A stretch of 8,527 bases of DNA from the NCBI GenBank assembly GCA_022615215.1, contig JAKEHD010000441.1, positions 1 to 8,527 of the forward strand, read 5' to 3'. The DNA comes from Blastocatellia bacterium. Its GTDB lineage: Bacteria; Acidobacteriota; Blastocatellia; UBA7656. Position numbers and translations under genes: made by a program. Shown here piece by piece: positions 1-6,119 of this stretch (positions within the stretch are counted from its first letter, which is position 1; each line of letters begins with the position of its first letter). The notes beneath the pieces are model-generated. The model was not told where the DNA came from and made no database searches. It was given only the letters and a program-made list of their open reading frames with translations.

Positions 1-56
1 GGGCAATGTTTCTCACCGACCTATAAGATTACCTACCAGCATAATCAGTGTGAAAA

Positions 57-145
57 GGATGAAGGATGAAGGATGAAAGCTAAATGATGAAAGAGGAGTG
101 ATAGATCAAAGTTTTCATCCTTCATCCTTCATCCTTCATCCTTCC
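57..145. repeat. Heptamer short tandem repeats forming a perfect inverted repeat
   Basis: Three GGATGAA units (57-77) face four TTCATCC units (114-141, plus a partial unit to 145). Bases 57-78 are the exact reverse complement of 113-134, giving a 22-bp stem with a 34-base loop. In RNA this would be a very stable hairpin ending about 20 bases before the ATG at 155. Heptamer repeats of this sort are known as STRR-type repeats in cyanobacteria and occur in other phyla. No target duplication or transposase is visible. The repeat is certain; a regulatory role is inference. Confidence 0.9.
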
Positions 146-154
146 AAACGCCCC

Positions 155-1141
155 ATGTCTCTTCCCAGCCGCATCGCCGCGCTCGTCGAGCATCAACGGG
201 CCGAATGGCCGCTGCTCGGTGAAGGTTATGATGCGCTCGCAAGAGTGGAAACTCGTCGGGTTAAGATCGCCCGGTCGAACTTGATTATTCAGCACAATCC
301 CAGGCGCATAGTCAGCACCGGAGCGCGTGTGGACCACGCATCTATCGAAGCCCGCCGCTGTTTTCTATGCGCAGAGAACCTGCCGCCGGAAGAGAAGGGA
401 ATCGCTTACGGAAGCGATATGGTCATCCTCTGCAATCCCTTTCCGATACTCGATCATCATCTCTCGATAGTTCATCGCAATCATATCCCTCAACAGATAG
501 AAGGCAATGTCGAGGTGTTGCTTGGGCTTGCGCGCGATCTAGCGCCCGGCTATTTCGTTTTGTACAACGGGCCTCGGTGCGGCGCGTCGGCCCCCGACCA
601 TCTGCATTTTCAAGCCTGTTCGCGCGCGTTATTGCCTATCGAAGACGACCTTCGTCGATTGGCTCCTGAATCGAATAACAATACTATAAGCCGGGATGGG
701 GCCGCAGCCTTCACGCTCGCCGAAACAGGCCGCAGCGTGATCGTGTTTCGCGGCACGAGTAGCGACAAGATTGCGCGTCTGATTTACGAGGCGCTTGCTG
801 AACTTTCGCAAGAGACCGAGAAAGCCGAGCCGATGGTGAACATAATCTGCACGCACTCGGAAGGTGAATGGACCGTTTACCTGTTCCCACGAGCGCGCCA
901 TCGGCCCGCCTGTTATTTCGCCGAAGGCGAAGAGCGATTCACAATCAGCCCCGGCGCGATAGATATGGCGGGCGTCATCGTAGTGCCCCGTCGAGAAGAC
1001 TTTGCAAGGATAGATGCCGAGCGCATCGAACATATTTTTTCCGAAGTGAGCTTGAGCGAGGAGCTTGTCGGCAAGGTGATTGAAAAAGTCGAATTGCATA
1101 GGAGTCCTACATCTCGTGAGGGCGACGCCCTGAAACCATGA
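155..1141 (+). CDS. DUF4922-type HIT/GalT-like nucleotidyltransferase or phosphorylase
   Basis: A 328-residue cytosolic protein. It has a CFLC pair (residues 69-72), as in the zinc site of galactose-1-phosphate uridylyltransferases, and CGASAPDHLHFQ (142-153), whose H149-x-H151-x-Q matches the active-site triad of the HIT/GalT/Ap4A-phosphorylase superfamily. Late blocks PRARHRP (245-251) and GVIVVPRREDF (273-283) also look family-like. Such enzymes attack a nucleoside diphosphate or diphosphate-sugar bond through a histidine; the substrate here is unknown. I chose the ATG at 155 because the open frame upstream, back to a GTG at 98, only translates the heptamer repeat (HPSSFILHPS). There is no clear Shine-Dalgarno at 155, and the AGGAG at 94-98 overlaps the GTG. 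The SpoIID-domain gene follows after 143 bases, a pairing I recall from Bacteroidetes genomes. Family placement is fairly sure, the reaction is not. Confidence 0.85.
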   Translation: MSLPSRIAALVEHQRAEWPLLGEGYDALARVETRRVKIARSNLIIQHNPRRIVSTGARVDHASIEARRCFLCAENLPPEEKGIAYGSDMVILCNPFPILDHHLSIVHRNHIPQQIEGNVEVLLGLARDLAPGYFVLYNGPRCGASAPDHLHFQACSRALLPIEDDLRRLAPESNNNTISRDGAAAFTLAETGRSVIVFRGTSSDKIARLIYEALAELSQETEKAEPMVNIICTHSEGEWTVYLFPRARHRPACYFAEGEERFTISPGAIDMAGVIVVPRREDFARIDAERIEHIFSEVSLSEELVGKVIEKVELHRSPTSREGDALKP

Positions 1142-1178
1142 AAACGGCTGCGCCCGATAAGAAAGAAATCTTTAAGTC

Positions 1179-1199
1179 CGACAATCTGCCAGATTGTCG
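1179..1199. other. Perfect 9-bp inverted repeat between genes
   Basis: CGACAATCT, a GCC loop, then AGATTGTCG forms a compact hairpin 38 bases after the stop of the HIT-like gene. No T-run follows, so a rho-independent terminator is not well supported. It could instead be an operator, an attenuating hairpin or a processing site before the SpoIID-domain gene. Confidence 0.5.
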
Positions 1200-1272
1200 C
1201 CCGCTTCGCTAATCGTGCAACCGACAGCCCTCGATCGTGTGGCAACACGCTCGGACATTTTCTAAGGAGAGC

Positions 1273-1280
1273 GGAGGAGG
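1273..1280 (+). promoter_or_regulatory. Ribosome binding site fixing the SpoIID-domain start
   Basis: GGAGGAGG lies four bases before the GTG at 1285. An in-frame GTG at 1237 has no comparable site and would add 16 residues that do not resemble the family, so 1285 is the better start. Confidence 0.8.
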
Positions 1281-1284
1281 TAGA

Positions 1285-2682
1285 GTGACAGGCATAAAGA
1301 GCGAGCCTTCGATAAGAGTCGGGCTTGTGACAGGCGCGCGAGCGGCGCGAGTGACGCTACAGGGTCGCTTCACGGATGCGAACGGCAAGAGCTTCACTGA
1401 AGGCGATTACACGGCGACGGCTGAAAACGGCGCGATCACTCTCTACGGAGAAAGACAAGTTCGCGCTCACTCCTTGCGCTTCTCAGCCGAGGATTTCGAC
1501 GCCTGCCGGTTTACCGTGCATGATGTGACGATAGGCATAGACTTTCATTGGGAGCGCAAAGAGTCTCAGAGTTTTCAGGGGACGCTCGAACTGCGAGCGG
1601 GCGAAGAAGGATTGATCGTCATAAACGAGCTTCCGCTCGAAGCTTATCTTGTCAGCGTGATCTCATCCGAGATGAGCGCCTCCTGCCCGGCGGAGCTTCT
1701 GCGCGCGCACGCCATAGTTGCGCGCGGCTGGTTGCTCGCCCAACTGCGCGGAAGCAGAGTAGCAGGGGAGCAGGGGAGCAGGGGAGCAGGGGAGCGAGGA
1801 TTCGAGCACTCCAATGCTTCTACAATTCATCACGCATCACGCGTCACGCCGGCAGAGATCATACGTTGGTACGACCGTGAAAATCACGCTGAGTTCGACG
1901 TGTGCGCGGACGATCATTGCCAGCGGTATCAGGGAATATCGAAGGCTTTCTCGCAGGCGGCCTTCGACGCAGTGAGAGAGACGCGCGGCAAGGCGCTGAT
2001 GAGCGAAGGCGAGATTTGCGACGCGCGCTATTCGAAAAGCTGCGGAGGCATGACGGAGGTCTACAGCGCCGCTTGGGAAGATAGAGACGTGCCGTACCTC
2101 GCTTCGATCTACGACGGCGCGGGCGAGCCGACCGGCTACAGTATGCCTCTTACGGTCGAGTCTAACGCTGAAGTGTGGATCACCTCTTCGCCGGAAGCTT
2201 ATTGCAACGCCGCATCAGGAGAGCTTCTCGCGCGAATACTGACAGGGTTCGATCAGGAGACGCAGGATTTCTATCGCTGGGAAGTGAGTTATTCAGGCGA
2301 CGAGTTGAGCGAAATAATCGAGGCGCGTCTCGGCCTGGGTTTGGGGAGAATCATCGCGCTTGAGCCGCTTGAGCGCGGCCGATCGGGCAGGATCATCCGT
2401 CTCAGGATATCGGGCGAGAAAGAGAGCGTCATCATCGGCAAAGAGCTTGAGATACGCCGGGCGCTCGCGCGTTCGCATCTTTACAGTTCGGCCTTCGTCG
2501 TGAGGTCTGAACAGTATCCCGAGACCGGCTTTATAGAGTGCGTGCGACTCGTGGGAGCGGGGTGGGGGCACGGGGTCGGGATGTGCCAGATAGGCGCGGC
2601 CGTTATGGCCGACCTCGGACGCGGACACGAAGAGATACTGGCGCACTATTTTCTCAATGCGAAATTGAGCGCGCTTTATTGA
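1285..2682 (+). CDS. SpoIID/LytB-domain protein
   Basis: A 465-residue protein starting at GTG. SpoIID hallmarks occur in order: INELPLEAYLVSVISSEM (residues 113-130), where E129 aligns with the catalytic glutamate of sporulation SpoIID lytic transglycosylases; AELLRAHAIVARGWLLAQ (136-153); a cysteine-rich VCADDHCQRYQG block (206-217); SKSCGG (250-255) with DVPYL nearby; and GWGHGVGMCQIGA (426-438) near the C-terminus. In known members the domain cleaves peptidoglycan glycan strands denuded of stem peptides. I see no signal peptide or membrane anchor, so as written it would be cytosolic. That is odd for a wall enzyme and suggests action on a wall-derived or other small sugar. Residues about 155-188 are low-complexity and encoded by tandem repeats, lying in what should be a loop before the CADDHC block. 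The HIT-like protein upstream is probably a functional partner (inference). Confidence 0.92.
   Translation: MTGIKSEPSIRVGLVTGARAARVTLQGRFTDANGKSFTEGDYTATAENGAITLYGERQVRAHSLRFSAEDFDACRFTVHDVTIGIDFHWERKESQSFQGTLELRAGEEGLIVINELPLEAYLVSVISSEMSASCPAELLRAHAIVARGWLLAQLRGSRVAGEQGSRGAGERGFEHSNASTIHHASRVTPAEIIRWYDRENHAEFDVCADDHCQRYQGISKAFSQAAFDAVRETRGKALMSEGEICDARYSKSCGGMTEVYSAAWEDRDVPYLASIYDGAGEPTGYSMPLTVESNAEVWITSSPEAYCNAASGELLARILTGFDQETQDFYRWEVSYSGDELSEIIEARLGLGLGRIIALEPLERGRSGRIIRLRISGEKESVIIGKELEIRRALARSHLYSSAFVVRSEQYPETGFIECVRLVGAGWGHGVGMCQIGAAVMADLGRGHEEILAHYFLNAKLSALY
1761..1848. repeat. Two short tandem repeat families inside the SpoIID-domain gene
   Basis: Four exact AGCAGGGG octamers (1761-1792), plus a degenerate copy, are followed after a short gap by three CATCACG-type heptamers (1828-1834, 1835-1841, 1842-1848, the last with one change). 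The reading frame stays open through both, giving a Gly/Ser/Arg/Glu-rich segment and then STIHHASRVTP. Neither unit length is a multiple of three, so the frame is kept only by the total length. Confidence 0.9.
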
Positions 2683-2729
2683 ATCGAACCGCAGTAGTCG
2701 AACACGGCTGATGTTTAGAGTCCGCGCCA

Positions 2730-2750
2730 GGGGTGTGCCGTGGCAGCCCC
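2730..2750 (+). terminator. Possible hairpin terminator after the SpoIID-domain gene
   Basis: GGGG and CCCC close a stem with an inner TGC/GCA pairing and a small internal loop, about 50 bases after the stop codon. There is no adjacent T-run, so this is a weak terminator call and may be just a structured 3' end. Confidence 0.25.
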
Positions 2751-2794
2751 GTTGACCGTATTCAAAACTTTTGCTTCTCCGGGTGGATTTGCGC

Positions 2795-2823
2795 TTACCA
2801 CAAGGGGCCGGGTCGCGTATAAT
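2795..2823 (+). promoter_or_regulatory. Predicted sigma70-type promoter for the actin-like gene
   Basis: TTACCA (2795-2800, four of six matches to the -35 consensus), a 17-base spacer, then a perfect TATAAT (2818-2823). Transcription would begin near 2830. This is the best promoter match between the SpoIID-domain gene and the actin-like gene, so the latter is probably its own unit. Confidence 0.6.
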
Positions 2824-2967
2824 CTCGGTTGAATCCCCGATTGCTTGAGCGTGTGCCGGCGGCTCGAAACTTCCGCTTGCCGAAATGCTCTGCTAAATTT
2901 ATCTGTCGGCCGCTCGAAGCAGGCGGTAATTGGTGATTATTGTAAATGGGCGATGGAGGCGTCCGTC

Positions 2968-2999
2968 AGGGTCAGAAATTCTCTACCCTGAAAAAGGGT
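2968..2999 (+). promoter_or_regulatory. Mutually exclusive hairpins over the ribosome site
   Basis: The order is AGGGT (2968-2972), ACCCT (2985-2989), AGGGT (2995-2999). The central ACCCT can pair with the second AGGGT, which contains the Shine-Dalgarno AGGG five bases before the ATG at 3004. It can instead pair with the first AGGGT, where AGA (2974-2976) and TCT (2982-2984) add three more pairs around a bulged C. The upstream pairing looks the more stable and would free the ribosome site. The pairings are visible; the switch is inference. Confidence 0.4.
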
Positions 3000-3003
3000 T
3001 CGT

Positions 3004-4026
3004 ATGAATGTAATTGCAGTTGATACCGGTTATTCAGCTACGAAAATATACTCGGAAATAAGTGGCTCTCGTAAGACCATGATATTTCCATCGGTAATAG
3101 GCCCGGCCGAGTTCGGCGAGGATTTTCTTGGCACGACCGAAGACAACTTCATTGCCGAGCTCAGCCTCTATCCGGGGAAGGTTCGCAATTTCGGCGAGAC
3201 CGCTATCCGGCTCAATCGCGGCGGCGAGGTGACGGCAGACCGCGATATGTTCACAAAGCACTACAACCCCGCGCTCACCCTCGCCGGCATCGCTCGCTTC
3301 ATGGGCGAAAAACAGGTGCCCGCGCCCGATATGCTCGTCGTGGGACTGCCCGTCAATTTTTACTCCACTCAGAAACAATTGCTGATAGACAAGCTCACAG
3401 GCACCCACGAGGTGAAACTCTACAAGATCAACGGCAAGGTGGCCGACACTGTAAAGCTCAAGCTCGACAATATACTCGCATTGCCGCAAGGGTACGGCTC
3501 ATATCTCAGCTACGCGCTCGACCGCGACGGCAACAAGATAGCCGACCGCATAGTGCCGGCTGCCGTTATAGACGGCGGCGAAAAGACCATCGACATAGTC
3601 GCGGCCGACGGCCGTTACATCAACACGTATTCGAAATCGATACCGTCATCGCTCGATGCCGTCTACCACGACCTTCAACGCGAGATAGACGCGCGCTACG
3701 ACGATTACCTTGAGCGCAGCACGATTGAATCTTTCATTCGCAGCCACACGCCTTACATCACCCCTACGGGCGAATCCGTAGACCTCGAAGAGATGCGCAA
3801 ACAGGTGCTCGAAAAACATCTGCCCGAAATCATCAACCGCATACAGATGACCGTCCGTGCCATGAGACCTCAGAAGGTATTGGTGGCGGGCGGATCGGGC
3901 GACATGCTCTACGACGGCATAAAGGCTGTCTTCCCCTCAGCGGAAAAGGTCGAATCGATGATCTTCTCGAACGCCGTGGGCTACTATCGTTACGGGCTGC
4001 TTCGCCAGGGAAACGACGACGCATAG
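3004..4026 (+). CDS. ParM/Alp-type actin-like ATPase (orphan)
   Basis: A 340-residue protein of the actin/Hsp70 ATPase fold, closest in pattern to ParM/StbA and archaeal actin-like proteins. Motifs in order: phosphate-1 loop DTGYSATK (residues 7-14); MLVVGLPVNFY (110-120), typical of the ParM/Alp N-domain; PQGYGSY (161-167); phosphate-2 loop DGGEKTID (190-197), against the usual DxGxxTxD; adenosine-side VLVAGGSGD (292-300); and the terminal SNAVGYYRYG block (322-331). ParM proteins polymerise on ATP and push plasmid copies apart with the adaptor ParR and a parC repeat site. I find neither nearby, so plasmid segregation is not supported here and a chromosomal cytoskeletal or unknown filament role is as likely. 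The start is set by AAAAAGGG just upstream. Half of its isoleucines use ATA (14 of 27 by hand count). Confidence 0.88.
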   Translation: MNVIAVDTGYSATKIYSEISGSRKTMIFPSVIGPAEFGEDFLGTTEDNFIAELSLYPGKVRNFGETAIRLNRGGEVTADRDMFTKHYNPALTLAGIARFMGEKQVPAPDMLVVGLPVNFYSTQKQLLIDKLTGTHEVKLYKINGKVADTVKLKLDNILALPQGYGSYLSYALDRDGNKIADRIVPAAVIDGGEKTIDIVAADGRYINTYSKSIPSSLDAVYHDLQREIDARYDDYLERSTIESFIRSHTPYITPTGESVDLEEMRKQVLEKHLPEIINRIQMTVRAMRPQKVLVAGGSGDMLYDGIKAVFPSAEKVESMIFSNAVGYYRYGLLRQGNDDA

Positions 4027-4060
4027 CGCCATCTTCTGCGGGACTCGGTTGAAACAGGGG

Positions 4061-4078
4061 CCTGTACTCGAACAGGAG
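4061..4078 (+). promoter_or_regulatory. Ribosome site of the DUF1579-like gene, partly in a hairpin
   Basis: AGGAG (4074-4078) sits seven bases before a TTG at 4086, which favours that codon over the ATG at 4098, 19 bases away. CCTGT (4061-4065) can pair with ACAGG (4072-4076) and cover part of the site. A second ACAGG lies at 4054-4058. Confidence 0.45.
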
Positions 4079-4085
4079 ATCGAAC

Positions 4086-4634
4086 TTGGAAAAAATAATG
4101 AGAAGCATCGTCGCTCTATTGCTGCTTTGCAGTTTGCACACAAGCTTGCAGGCCCAGGCTCCCGCATCCGCTCAAAAGGAAGAGATGAAGAAACTGAATT
4201 TCCTCGTGGGCGATTGGAAGGGAGAAGGGTGGACGATGACCCCCGACGGGAAGCGCCATACATTCACGCAAACCGAGAAGATTCAAACGAAGCTCGGCGG
4301 CTTCGTCTTGCTTATCGAGGGTGAAGGAAAGGGCAAGCTCCCCGGCACGGACGAGGAAGCCACGCTCTTCGAAGCCCTTGCGGTCGTATCTTATGACGAG
4401 GGGAAGAGTCGCTATCGCTTCGTCTCGCACACGAGCGAAGGCCGTTTTGTCGAGGCCGAAGCAAAGCTTATAGAAGGCGGATTGGAATGGGGGTTCGCGA
4501 TACCTCAAGGGGGGCGCATACGATTCACATTGAAGCTCACCGATAAGGGAGAGTGGTTCGAGATAGGCGAATTCTCAAGAGACGAAAAGAACTGGCTGAA
4601 GTTTCACGAAATGACGCTTCAGCGTGTGAAATAA
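4086..4634 (+). CDS. Secreted DUF1579-like/lipocalin-like small protein
   Basis: A 182-residue protein with a Sec-type signal peptide: MEKIMR, the hydrophobic stretch SIVALLLLCSL, then probable cleavage near SLQAQA (residues 20-25). The mature part opens with MKKLNFLVGDWKGEG (34-48), the entry motif of DUF1579-type proteins, and continues as alternating beta-strands with aromatic residues and glycine turns, as expected for a small lipocalin/FABP-like barrel. No lipobox is seen, so it should be soluble in the periplasm. Ligand and role are unknown. I prefer the TTG start because of Shine-Dalgarno spacing; an ATG at 4098 would also leave a workable signal peptide. It begins 59 bases after the actin-like gene and could be co-transcribed with it, though no functional link is apparent. 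Confidence 0.75.
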   Translation: MEKIMRSIVALLLLCSLHTSLQAQAPASAQKEEMKKLNFLVGDWKGEGWTMTPDGKRHTFTQTEKIQTKLGGFVLLIEGEGKGKLPGTDEEATLFEALAVVSYDEGKSRYRFVSHTSEGRFVEAEAKLIEGGLEWGFAIPQGGRIRFTLKLTDKGEWFEIGEFSRDEKNWLKFHEMTLQRVK

Positions 4635-4727
4635 GTACGGAACGTCTCACACCCATCGCGCCCAAAAGAGGGCCTGTAAGAGCAGAGAGCATTCACCCTG
4701 ACAGGCGTTTTGGGAGAGATTATCAAC

Positions 4728-4784
4728 CTGTACGGGCGACCCTCTGAGGAAAAGAGTCTTCCTTTTGTGGTCGCCCCTCGTTGA
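4728..4784 (+). repeat. REP-like palindromic repeat, copy 1
   Basis: GGGCGACC (4734-4741) pairs with GGTCGCCC (4769-4776). The loop starts CTCTG and contains a nested AGGAA/TTCCT stem (4747-4751, 4759-4763). Without its 21-base loop insertion, this copy aligns with the reverse complement of the next repeat. It lies between the DUF1579-like gene and the Tat isomerase gene and could also stabilise or end the upstream transcript. Confidence 0.75.
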
Positions 4785-4785
4785 A

Positions 4786-4824
4786 ATTCATCAAGGGGTG
4801 GCCACAGAGGGCCACCCTTACATG
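4786..4824 (-). repeat. REP-like palindromic repeat, copy 2, opposite orientation
   Basis: GGGTGGCC (4796-4803) pairs with GGCCACCC (4810-4817) around ACAGAG. A G-T and an A-T pair extend the stem to 10 bp. Its reverse complement reads TGTAAGGGTGGCCCTCTG then TGGCCACCCCT, matching copy 1 (TGTACGGGCGACCCTCTG then TGGTCGCCCCT) at 24 of 29 positions, with two of the differing sites changed on both sides of the stem. Confidence 0.75.
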
Positions 4825-4866
4825 TTTCATTTCAGGCCGAGTATAACTTGATGGAGGACTCAAGCC

Positions 4867-5799
4867 ATGACCCGTTCGATCAGTCGCCGCCGCTTTCTCG
4901 AACTATCCGCAAAAGTCGCCGCCGGAGCGGGCTTGACGGGACTGGCAGGCGAAAAACTATTTGCGGGCGAAAAGGAACCGCTCTTTCAAATCTCTCTTGC
5001 CGAATGGTCGCTGCATCGCACCCTGTTCGAGGGCAAGCTCCAGAACCTCGACTTCGCTCTGACCGCCAAAAAAGACTTCGGTATAGACGCGGTGGAGTAC
5101 GTGAATCAATTCTTCAAGGACAAGGCCGAGGACCGGAATTACCTCGCAGAGATGAAGACGCGAGCGAGCGACGCGGGCGTGAAGAGTCTGCTGATCATGA
5201 TCGATAGCGAAGGTGCGCTTGGCGATGCCGATGAAGCCCGGCGCAAGAAGGCAGTCGAGAACCATTACAAATGGGTAGAGGCCGCGCGGTTCTTAGGGTG
5301 TCACTCGATTCGCGTCAACGCGCAGAGCCAGGGGAGTTATGAAGAGCAACTCGACCGCGCCGCAGAGGGCTTGCGCCGGTTGACCGAATTCGGGGCCGAA
5401 CGCCGGATGAACGTCATAGTTGAAAATCACGGCGGTCTCTCTTCCAACGGGGCGTGGCTTGCCGCAGTCATAAAGAAGGTCGATCATCCTCGTTGCGGCA
5501 CATTGCCCGATTTCGGGAACTTCAATCTAGGGAACGGCCAGCGATACGACCAGTACAAAGGCGTCCGGGAAATGATGCCTTATGCAAAAGCCGTCAGCGC
5601 CAAATCTAATGATTTCGACGAGAAGGGCAATGAAAAGAATACCGACTATCGGCGCATGATGGGAATCGTGCTAGACGCGGGCTATCGCGGGTATGTCGGC
5701 ATAGAGTACAGCGGCACGCGACTGAGCGAACCGGACGGCATACGCGCGACCAAAACCCTGTTGGAGCGCGTTCGCAACGAACTGGCCGAAGCCTATTGA
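4867..5799 (+). CDS. Tat-exported sugar phosphate isomerase/epimerase-like TIM-barrel protein
   Basis: A 310-residue protein with a twin-arginine signal: SRRRFLE at residues 6-12, followed by the small-residue hydrophobic segment LSAKVAAGAGLTGLA. The body fits the xylose-isomerase-like/AP-endonuclease-2 TIM barrel: ISLAEWSLHR (42-51) as first strand, GIDAVEYV (72-79), SIRVNA (147-152), MNVIVENHGG (181-190), GTLPDFGNF (211-219), AKAVSAKSNDFD (240-251) and GYVGIEYSG (275-283). E186, D215 and E280 are the expected metal ligands. The position where many relatives have histidine appears as N248 or D249 here. Members isomerise or epimerise sugars or handle inositol-type polyols; the substrate is unknown. 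Tat export implies folding, often with its metal, before crossing to the periplasm. GGAGG nine bases upstream supports the start. It appears to stand alone between the repeat pair and the next promoter. Confidence 0.88.
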   Translation: MTRSISRRRFLELSAKVAAGAGLTGLAGEKLFAGEKEPLFQISLAEWSLHRTLFEGKLQNLDFALTAKKDFGIDAVEYVNQFFKDKAEDRNYLAEMKTRASDAGVKSLLIMIDSEGALGDADEARRKKAVENHYKWVEAARFLGCHSIRVNAQSQGSYEEQLDRAAEGLRRLTEFGAERRMNVIVENHGGLSSNGAWLAAVIKKVDHPRCGTLPDFGNFNLGNGQRYDQYKGVREMMPYAKAVSAKSNDFDEKGNEKNTDYRRMMGIVLDAGYRGYVGIEYSGTRLSEPDGIRATKTLLERVRNELAEAY

Positions 5800-6119
5800 C
5801 CGGTTAAGCAGGCGTGGTCACCGTTGCCGACAACTTGAAGCACCTCGAAGGTTACGGATAATCCAGAAGTGGTTGAAGGAAGCCCGATTATATCAAGAGA
5901 AAGCGATAAAGCAATCGGATTATGCGTACTAAAAATACGTAAAACTCTACAGATTTTATTAAGCGGCAAACGAGGATAGGTGTACTAAAAGAGGCAAAAG
6001 AAAGCGTGAAATATTCCAGGCTATTCATTGAATAGGAAGACTGAAAAGCGTATAATTCTGCCGGTTTTAGTATGTATATTTAAAAGTTAGCCGACCGAGG
6101 ATTAAGAAGGTAAGCCAAA
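5800..6119. other. AT-rich gene-free leader before the two-gene cassette
   Basis: No convincing coding sequence in these 320 bases, and composition becomes visibly AT-richer from about 5880. Besides the promoter at 6028-6056 there is a 6-bp inverted repeat CCGATT/AATCGG (5884-5889, 5913-5918), a direct repeat GTACTAAAA (5926-5934 and 5982-5990), and a small CGTA/TACG inverted repeat around the first copy. These could be sites for a regulator, but no regulator gene lies nearby. I see no attachment site or inverted terminal repeat. Confidence 0.6.
6028..6056 (+). promoter_or_regulatory. Near-consensus sigma70-type promoter for the cassette
   Basis: TTGAAT (6028-6033, four of six to the -35 consensus), a 17-base spacer, then a perfect TATAAT (6051-6056). 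Transcription would start near 6063, giving a leader of roughly 57 bases with AAGG (6107-6110) nine bases before the ATG. Of the promoters seen here it is the clearest. Confidence 0.7.

Larger units (their letters stand above)
2683..3003. other. Gene-free leader before the actin-like gene
   Basis: I find no convincing coding sequence in these 321 bases. They hold a GC-rich hairpin (2730-2750), a sigma70-type promoter (2795-2823), an imperfect 15-base direct repeat (2854-2868 and 2904-2918, 13 of 15 identical) and a set of alternative hairpins at the ribosome site (2968-2999). The distance from promoter to start codon implies a leader of about 170 bases, long enough for RNA-level control. I could not match it to a riboswitch class I know. 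Confidence 0.7.

Noticed and set aside
57..145. CRISPR-like array
   Set aside because: The units are contiguous 7-base tandem repeats with no spacers.
98..154. Upstream GTG extension of the HIT-like gene
   Set aside because: The 19 added residues only translate the TTCATCC heptamer repeat, and the AGGAG overlaps the GTG, so it cannot serve it.
629..1099. Antisense open frame of 156 codons
   Set aside because: It lies wholly inside the HIT-like gene and has no family-like motif or ribosome site; the + strand gene explains the region.
3034..3489. Antisense open frame of 151 codons
   Set aside because: Mirror of the actin-like gene in GC-rich codons; no motif of its own.
4842..4847. TATAAC as a -10 box for the Tat isomerase gene
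   Set aside because: No acceptable -35 box at 16-18 bases, and transcription would start within the ribosome site.
5800..6119. Mobile-element boundary or attachment site at the cassette edge
   Set aside because: No integrase, tRNA end, terminal inverted repeat or target duplication could be found; only composition changes.
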